64,000 nucleotides of DNA from assembly GCA_037074705.1 (NCBI GenBank), contig CM073590.1:237758101-237822100 (forward strand), given 5' to 3'. Both the position numbers and the translations under genes were made by a program. Below are positions 56,831-64,000 of the stretch, piece by piece. The notes under the pieces were generated by a model, which was given only the letters and a program-made list of their open reading frames with translations, made no database searches and had not been told where the DNA came from. Source of the DNA: Zhengitettix transpicula. Lineage: Eukaryota > Arthropoda > Insecta > Orthoptera > Tetrigidae. Position 1 is the stretch's first letter, and every line of letters begins with the position of its first letter.

Positions 56831-57070
56831 TATTTGGTTGGTCTGGCGTACGACACCGGCGTAGATGAGGTTGGCAGCAGTGGCTGCAAGTGACGCTGAT
56901 CCACGCGGAGGCAGTGTTTCGCTTCTTATATCGCCGTTCGTCGTTCCGAAGTTTGGCACCAGCATAAGTAATTCTCAAGTACAACAAGAGAACACGGGCG
57001 GGAACACAGCCTTGGGCCGGCAAGAACCAACAATCTTCGCTCTGCAGCTTTATCACATATATATATTATG
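56831..57070. other. GC-richer single-copy island
   Basis: GGCGTACGACACCGGCGTAG, GACGCTGATCCACGCGGAGG. Overlapping frames on both strands (about 80 codons) have no domain. Confidence 0.3.
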
Positions 57071-57643
57071 TAACGCGGGTAGGTATCGGCAATTAAGATT
57101 TGATTCTGGGGCAGGGGGAAAAATAAAATAAAATTAACTGCTGTGCAAATATGAAAATAACGAGCACAAAAGCTTTGTAGTTTGAATATTGGTCCAATTT
57201 ATTTTTATTTTCAGTTTTTTTTGCCATTTTTAGGCAGTTATTAAAAATGTGAGGGCAGTTATAAAAAACTTTTTAATTAAAAAAGTGAAAATTTCATCTA
57301 CATCTTATCTCAAAATAATTTTTTTTTCATCCAAATTACTCACAAAATATACGTAAAACTCGATAGTCTTGTTCTCTAAGCTTATTAACTATTTGTCATC
57401 CGTCGCATACCATTGGGCATAAAAGAGAAACACTCCACGTTATCCATATCTTAAATAATTTTTATTTACGCAAATGATGCTGTAAAATTATCTGGAACAG
57501 GTTTCAAATTTCTGCAATAGTATATACAAGTAACTGACAGTACTGAACACTAGTGATCTTGAACGTGTAATGAGGAGTTGAAAAAAAAAAGAGAATAATT
57601 TCAGGGTAAGTAGAGTAAGACAGTCCTTAGCTTGTCATAACAC
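57071..57643. other. AT-rich stretch
   Basis: Nothing recognised. Confidence 0.35.
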
Positions 57644-57905
57644 TAAATAATCGAGATTGAGGCTCGTTAAAATATTAAAAGGCAAAAAAGTTCGGAAATA
57701 AGGTAAAAAAAAAGTAAAAAAATTAAAGATTTATATTGTTAAAATAGTTTAGTTATAAATAAATTAATTGTAAATATTAAAATTAAATAATCGAAATTGA
57801 GGCTCATTAAAATATTGAAACCCAAAAAAAGGGGTTCGGAAATATGTTATCTAAATTAGAAAATAAGTAAAAAAAATATTAAATATACCGATAACTAAAA
57901 TAATT
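57644..57905. repeat. Tandem duplication, 140-bp period
   Basis: TAAATAATCGAGATTGAGGC at 57644 and TAAATAATCGAAATTGAGGC at 57784 start two blocks that agree through TTAAAATATT, GTTCGGAAATA and an A-rich end. Confidence 0.8.
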
Positions 57906-58380
57906 TTTTGTTACGGTAAATTGACTCTGAACATTTTTCTATGAGGGACGTATAAATTATATTTTAAAGTCATCACTTTTATACTTAATATATAGCAGTT
58001 TATTTTTATTCTGACATTAAATGTTCTATATTTTTTTGAAAATATTAATTTATATTAAAAGAATAAACATAGATAAATTTTTCATTTTCCTATTTTCCTT
58101 TACGTTTTGAAATGCCATACCAATCGAACAAGAAAAAATTCTTGAATGTCAATAACCTATATTTTAGAATTTTGTGAAGGACCATTCGGCTTTATTTTCT
58201 ATATAATATAAAAAATTGTAAAATAAGTATTATCATTTTTACAAGGATTCTACTTTTAAAATATTAAATTTTGGTAATTTTATTATTTTTATAAAAGAAA
58301 AAAAAACATAAGGTTCATTATGAAATTTCAAAATGACCTAAAAAAATCGGTGTCCATATTTTGGACAAAAAAGTAACAAT
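57906..58380. other. AT-rich stretch
   Basis: Nothing recognised. Confidence 0.35.
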
Positions 58381-58465
58381 ATAAATACCAGACAACGTTT
58401 CTGGGATCCTTGTGCCTTTCGTCAGGTACGAAGAAGTGCCTGGAGCGACACAACTGCACTTGTAT
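58381..58465 (-). repeat. Hammerhead-like repeat, single copy
   Basis: Minus strand: GTGCAGTTGTGTCGCTCCAG, CGTACCTGACGAAAGGCAC, AAGGATCCCAGAAACGTTG, TCTGGTATTTAT. Core intact; helix GGCA/TCCC has one mismatch. Confidence 0.65.
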
Positions 58466-58789
58466 ATTCATTATTTTTAATGACGTAATTATTTCTTTTT
58501 TTTTCATGTCCTAATTTTATTTGTTTTATGATGTAATTATAATAATGCAAGAAGGTACGTCTCCATTTTACGGAAAACGAATAAAAATCCTAAGGACTAA
58601 CTCACTAATCTTTGCTTCTTCCAGAGACATTATTGTTAATTTTCAATCGTTCAACGTAAAACAATAAACCCTTCCATTAAACAAAAATGAGACGTCTAAT
58701 TACCTTATATAAATATAATGGTTTCCAAGACTTAAGTTTAATTGAGATAATCTATTCTTTGACTTTAACCTTGTAGTTCTGATCAAAAT
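58466..58789. other. AT-rich spacer
   Basis: Nothing recognised. Confidence 0.35.
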
Positions 58790-59440
58790 TCTTCCGTAAC
58801 CTGTGGTGGGTCAGTGTCACTAGTCCAGCAGTTGTCGTCAGCTGATCCTGTCTCGTAGGAAACATGAAACTTGAATTTCAATTACTCGGCTGCTAATAAT
58901 TCATTTATAAGTGGCTGGCTCGATTCCATCCCCGTCGCTGCTCGCTCTACCTAGATTCTCTTCGTACCTTTCTGAAGCAGGCTTGATTTATTATTAGCCT
59001 CTGCGATGAGGGAAGTCCGTGGTGGCAGCATTGAACGTTTCCTCTTCCAACCCCAACCCCGCCCTTCTCCTTTTCCTGTCCCGGTCCGTTCTGTTCTGTT
59101 CCGTTCTCTGTCACGAACACTATCCAATCCAGCTGCACTCGAAGCCCCTGAGGAATGAAGGGTTTCGGCCTAATCATGGCTGTCATGTTAATGGTCTCTC
59201 CGTGGATGCTTTGCTCAAGAGTGATATTAGCTGTTGTTACCCTCCTGACACGTATCCTCTCGGAATAATTCCCCGCACTGAAAGCCCCCTGACACTTCCT
59301 GGATTCACGCCGCCCTAATAATTAAGATCTGCTGAAAATTGAAGTGGAAATATCGAGAAGTTTCCGTGGTCCCCGGTTGACGTGAAACGATTGTCTCGGT
59401 GTGTTGCTGCGACTTAAGCCTGTCCTCCGTCACTCATTCT
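58790..59440. other. GC-richer single-copy island
   Basis: Mixed sequence rich in C and T with GAAGCCCCTGAGGAATGAAG and CCTCGGAATAATTCCCCG. A 99-codon plus-strand frame (59019-59318) has no recognisable domain. Candidate regulatory DNA. Confidence 0.35.
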
Positions 59441-59639
59441 TCGTTTCACAACTCAAATTAAGGGACCAAAATGATAGTAAAATAAAAATACGTTCCAGCC
59501 ATATTATAGCGAAATTAATTTGAACTCTGATTTAAAACAAAAAAAGGGGTTGGGCAATATAATCCTCATTATTATGGGGATAAAATGATTACTAAAAATT
59601 AACGTCTTCTCTCTATCCATTAAAATCTTCAGCAACCTC

Positions 59640-61120
59640 TTGTATACGCTTTTTGAGTTTGCCAACTGTTTTGTTCGGTTGTGTCGCTCTAGACTCTCGT
59701 GTTTTTCAGTTTTTCCAGCACCTGAAGAAAGGAACAAGGTTTCCAGAAACTTTGTGCGATACAGATATAAATTATTATTTTATCTGTATTTAGATATTTT
59801 AACTTATTAACCTCTATTTCTTTCGCTTTGTGAGTTTGTCAACTGTATTGTGCGGTTGTGTCGGTCTAGGCTCTCGTGTCTTTAATTTTCTTAGCACCTG
59901 AAGAAAGGAACAAGGTTTCCAGAAACTTTGTGCGATACTTATATCAATTATTATTTTGTCTGTATTTAGCTATTTTATCTTATTAACCTCTTTTATATGC
60001 CATTTCTTTCGCTTTTTCAGTTTTTCAGCTGTATTGTGTGGTTGTGTCGCTCTAGGCTCTCGTCTTTTTTAGTTTTTTAGCACCTGAAGAAAGGATCAAG
60101 GTTTTAAGAAACTTTGTGCGATACTTATATCAATTATTATTTTGTCTGTATTTAGCTATTTTATCTTATTAACCTCTTTTATATGCCATTTCTTTGACTT
60201 TTTAAGTTTTTCAGCTGTATTGTGTGGTTGTGTCGCTCTAGGCTCTCGTCTTTTTTAGTTTTTTTAGCACCTGAAGAAAGGATCATGGTTTTAAGAAGCG
60301 TGCGATTTTTATGTCAACACTTCTTTTGTCTGTATTTAGCTATTTTATCGTATTATTAACCTCTTTGATTTCTTTCGCTTTGTGAGTTTGTCAACTGTAT
60401 TGTGCGGTTGTGTCGGTCTAGGCTCTCGTGTCTTTAATTTTCTTAGCACCTGAAGAAAGGAACAAGGTTTCCCGAAACTTTGTGCGATATTTATGTCAAC
60501 ACTTCCTTTGTTTGTATTTAGCTATTTTATCTTATTAACCTCTTTTATACGCCATTTCTTTCGCTTTTTCAGTTTGTCAACTTATTGTGTGGTTGTGTCG
60601 CTCTAGGCTCTCGTGTTTTTCAGTTTTTCCAGCACCTGAAGAAAGGAACAAGGTTTCCAGAAACTTTGTGCGATATTTATTTCGATAATTCTTTTGTCTG
60701 TATTTAGCTATTTTATCTTATTAACCACTTTTATACGCCATTTCTTTCGCTTTTTCAGTTTGTCAACTGTATTGTGTGGTTGTGTTGCTCTAGGCTCTCG
60801 TCTTTTTTTAGTTTTTTTAGCACCTGAAGAAAGGATCAAGGTTTTAAGAAACGTGCAGATATTTATGTCAACACTTCTTTTGTCTGTATTTAGCTATTTT
60901 ATCTTATTATTAACCTCTTTTATTTCTTTCGCTTTGTGAGTTTGTCAACTGCATTGTGCGGTTGTGTGGCTCTAGGCTCTCGTATTTTTAGTTTTCTTAG
61001 CACCTAAAGAATGAAACAAGGTTTCCAGAAACTTTGTGCGATATTTATATCGATACTTCTTTTTTCTGTATTAAGCTATTTTATCTTATTATTAAATTTC
61101 AAAAGAGGCGTAATTTTTAA
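59640..61120 (+). repeat. Tandem array of eight hammerhead-like units
   Basis: CTGAAGA begins at 59722, 59898, 60084, 60271, 60450, 60636 and 60824, and as CTAAAGA at 61004: spacing 176-188 bases. Each unit reads TGTCAACTGTATTGTG, GGTTGTGTCGCTCTAGGC, an AG/TT-rich spacer, GCAC-CTGAAGA-AA, GGAA, CAAGGT, TTCC-A-GAAAC, TTT, GTGCGATA. GCAC/GTGC would form helix I, GGAA/TTCC helix II; helix III would be a single pair. Three unit types occur: A (units 1, 6), B (2, 5, 8) and C (3, 4, 7; GGATC and TTTTAAG instead, helix II weakened). B recurs every 552-554 bases, a three-unit higher-order repeat. No coding frame. Confidence 0.85.
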
Positions 61121-61974
61121 CTCTTTATTATAATTTTACTACAGTACCGGCCAGGAAAGTAGACGAATTTTTCTTCCCATTATCAAACAGCTTCCTCGTT
61201 ACAGAGGCATTTTTTCCCGTTAATTAATTACAAAATTTATCAGTATTATTAATCAATTATTAGTAGTCCTTATTGTCGAGTTTTCCGTTGCCTGGATCGG
61301 TGTACGTTAAGGAGGATTGAAGATTAAAAAGAAGTTTAAAAGGAAGTCTTAGTGACTGAGAAATTATGTAGTCAGGTAGAGAAACGGATAAAATGAAAGA
61401 AAATAGAACAAAGAGAAAATTATAGCAAGAAGAATTAGGAAAACATCGTTTCCGAAAAGTAAACAAACTGTGTTCTTTATTATAAAAATTATTTGACCTT
61501 TAATGAACACCTAATAAAATTTGATGACCATTAAGTCAGTAATAAAATTAAAGAAATGAATTATTTATTAATGTTATGTAGGACAGACAAAAAGTTCTTT
61601 AAAAACCGGGATTAATTAACACTTTTCAAATTGGAAACATTACGTTATGGCGAATATTGACTAGGTTAATGTCAAGATTTTCGATGAGGACATCAATTAT
61701 TTTACGAGATCGATGAGCGGAACGTTAAACGTTAGATCGCGTATTCAAGCTATGAATGTAAAAAAAAATGATCCTCAGAATCTCAATTAAATTTATTTAC
61801 AAATTGTGATTGTAAAACTTTTCCATTTTTGTTTTTATATATTATAAAAGAAATTATTCAAAAATTATAACAATGCTTTTAATTTTTAAATTTACAAATC
61901 ATGGACATTTATAAACATTTTTTTATGTTCTATTCATTTTTCATTTCATTCAATTTCTGCCATTGTGTGGGTAA
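61121..61974. other. AT-rich stretch
   Basis: No repeat family or gene recognised. Confidence 0.4.
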
Positions 61975-62245
61975 CAGTATATAGCCCATACAGACGAAAA
62001 AGGGTAATATAAATACCGCACAACGTATTTAGGATCCTTGTTCCCTTTCGTCAGGTGGTAAGGAGAGCATAGAGCGACACAACTGCACTGGTCAGTTGAC
62101 AACACTCAACTTGTCAACTGACCAGTGCAGTTGTGTTTCTCTTGGCTCTTCATAGCACCTGACGAAAGGTACTAGGATCCCAGAAACGTTGCTGTGGTAT
62201 TTATATTACCTTTTTTTGTCTGTATTGGCTATCTTTTATATTAAT
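61975..62245. repeat. Divergent pair of hammerhead-like repeats, complete
   Basis: The most complete pair: both arms run from TAGCC or GGCTA, CAGAC-AAAAAGG-TAATATAAATACC, through CAACGT...GGATCC, TTTCGTCAGGTG and GCGACACAACTGCACTGG to a centre near 62108 (GTCAGTTGAC, AACACTCAAC, TTGTCAACTG). Right arm: GCAC-CTGACGA (62159-62165), GAAAC (62183-62187). The left arm has GAAAC changed to AATAC. It ends exactly where family B begins. Confidence 0.8.
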
Positions 62246-62247
62246 TA

Positions 62248-62860
62248 CTAGCTGGGTGCCCGGCGTTGCTCGTGTACTTATTTATATAAACTCGAAAAAG
62301 TATTTAATTGAATACTTAAATATATTCCTTGAGTATTTCAGGATATAATCGTCACTCAGTCTTCATACATTACGAAATATTACATTGATGAAATTGTTTG
62401 CTAGACTCACAACTAATACAGCGCGAAAATTAACTTACATTTTCCCCAAGATGGTAAAGTAATTCGTATTCTTCTTTATTACCATTAGATCGATGGAGTA
62501 TTGCTGTATAAAATTATACTTTTTATTTAAAGAACATATTTCTGCTTTATTTCATTCCTAATAAAGGAAATATTTCCTTTGTTGGTTGCGTAGTAACGTC
62601 TCTCTCTCGCGTGACGTCATTGTCTCTTGGCGTGCAGTAATTTAATATTTAATGATCACGGTTTTTAATTATAATTCTTTCCACATGTATGCTAGGCGTT
62701 TCTCACCCTCACAGTACCGGTTCTCGATTTTGGCAGAATACGTGTACCAATTTTTGTTGCATTCTGTCCACGCGATAAAATTAGTATAAAGAACAACATA
62801 CATACATACATACATACAAATATACATCCTTTTTTATTATATAGATTTTATTATATAGAT
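62248..62860 (+). mobile_element. Family B element, short copy with CATA microsatellite
   Basis: TAGCTGGGTGCCCGGCGTTG to (CATA)n (62803-62818) and TTTTTTATTATATAG. Nearly identical to 12756-13510 except that the inner segment is single here. TATTATATAGATT is repeated directly at the right edge (62837-62864), which may be a target duplication or a small tandem. Confidence 0.75.
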
Positions 62861-62864
62861 TACT

Positions 62865-63370
62865 TATTTGATTTGATTAAACGTAAGTTAATTTCTTTTT
62901 TTTATTATCGACTTAACAAAAAATTTTTTAATGCTATTTGAAATTATTTAATTTTTTTAAAGATTATCTTTAATGAAATTTCCAAACCTGACGATGCCCT
63001 AGCCCAAGGACGGAAGGTCTTAATAATTTTTTTTTTCTCGAAGGATTAAAGTATTTTCTTATTGATTGTCTAATTAATTTAATTATTTTTAGATCTGTCT
63101 TAAAAGGTCATCACATTTTAAAGTGTGTTCATCTTCCACGGGCAATGAAAACGCGACAATTATTTTTATTAATGATTCCTCACCGTCACCACAAAATTAA
63201 ATGATTAGTGTGTAAAGTTCTATTAACGTAAAATGTTAATTTTCTGTCAGATGATTTTGATTTTTTTGGCGTATTATTCTTAAAAGATAGAAGTTACATT
63301 TTATATATTAATTAAAAATTAAGTTCCTTTTTTGTTTGTTGAATTCGAAGTAACGGTTTTGGTACATGTT
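62865..63370. other. AT-rich stretch
   Basis: Near 62990-63020 AAACCTGACGATGCCCTAG and GGACGGAAGGTC loosely resemble the hammerhead-like motif but lack GAAAC. Otherwise nothing. Confidence 0.35.
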
Positions 63371-64000
63371 AAACACAGGCTGAGTTACGTCCTTTATAGT
63401 GCCAGCAATTGACGTTCTTTTTAAAACAAATAAATTTGTTGTTCAACATCCGTAATCGCTTCTCGAGCCTCTGCTAGGTGGGGGATTTCCTTGATTTGAA
63501 TCCTCTTGTTTTCGTGTAGTTAATGTCCGTTTCGCTAGGTGATGAGTTAACTTTCGTAGTAAACAAGGCTTTGGAATGTGCTGCTGGTCCCTGAGCTTGA
63601 GGAGGTTGGTGATCGTAGCTGTCCGCTGGTGGGAAGGGACGTCAGTTTAGCACCAGGAGCGTAAACACCAGCCCCACCCCCGTCCCGATCCCTTTATCTG
63701 GGGACTGTGCAAGACACGGAGGGAACAATAAAGCGCTTGTCGCCAAGCGAGCCCCCAACAGCCATACAGAAGTTTCGGGCCAGTTTATATTAGAGCAAAG
63801 TTGCCGAATGATTTTATTGCCCCTTGTCGGCGGCGTCGGAGGCTTCCCTGAGATTCATGCAGACGAGAGTCGTAAAACCCGACGCCATCGCAGTTCCCCA
63901 CTAAGGAAAGAGGAGGAGGAGACGGCGAATTAAACGGACTGCCAACCCCTTCCCTCCTCCTCCAACACACACACACACACACGCGAAACTCGGAACCCGC
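63371..64000. other. GC-rich island running off the window end
   Basis: Includes TGCGCTGCT-like and CCCCACCCCCGTCCCG blocks, GGAGGAGGAGACGGCG and a CA tract (63966-63981). Frames on both strands are short and without motif. It may belong to a promoter or exon beyond the right edge. Confidence 0.35.

Noticed and set aside
59640..61120. CRISPR array or rRNA spacer repeat
   Set aside because: Units of about 180 bases are repeated along their full length with no unique spacers, and no rRNA is nearby.

Overview
This window looks like AT-rich, non-coding nuclear DNA from an invertebrate, most likely an arthropod. The evidence is the absence of any long open reading frame, the abundance of TA, CA and homopolymer tracts, and the mixture of LTR, LINE, SINE and ribozyme-bearing repeats. 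The lineage cannot be fixed from the sequence alone. I found no host protein-coding gene, no rRNA and no intact tRNA gene. Almost every reading frame longer than 60 codons lies inside a repeat or in simple or GC-rich sequence.

Four kinds of material alternate. (1) A SINE-like family of about 0.5 kb (called family A here) has 14 recognisable copies: four on the + strand at 60-9585 and ten on the - strand at 22453-54010. One copy has a 16-bp target-site duplication, and another is nested inside an older copy. (2) Many short repeats carry a motif resembling the hammerhead ribozyme core (CTGANGA, a short helix, then GAAAC). Some are single copies, many are divergent inverted pairs, and one is a tandem array of eight units at 59640-61120. 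(3) Three LTR-like elements sit in TA repeats (3127-4389, 14242-15122, 28442-29505), with related short palindromic elements at 33307-33438 and 48309-48613. (4) Other mobile DNA includes four copies of an element with a CATA/TATG microsatellite (family B), a tRNA-derived SINE with a 14-bp duplication (47401-47647), three foldback units with a tRNA-like sequence in the loop (26935-27740), an 80-bp minisatellite of about 16 units (38113-39365), and decayed LINE reverse transcriptase ends (24026-24438 and 29590-30180).

Between the repeats lie islands of 0.3-1.2 kb of higher-GC, apparently single-copy sequence (for example 6471-7215, 30740-31540, 37191-37640, 49750-50930 and 63371-64000). Their spacing in a gene-free region would fit intergenic or intronic regulatory DNA, but this is inference. 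One stretch, 42815-42953, has the layout of a core promoter: two TCAAGGTCA-type sites, an inverted CCAAT, a TATA box and an initiator-like start.

The strongest candidate for an unusual system is the set of hammerhead-like repeats. The same core recurs in more than 20 places, the short helix II is kept by compensatory changes between subfamilies, copies repeatedly occur as divergent pairs with the GAAAC ends facing outward, and one lineage has grown into a satellite-like array. The core departs from the textbook hammerhead (unpaired A residues beside helix II and almost no helix III), so catalytic activity is a hypothesis.
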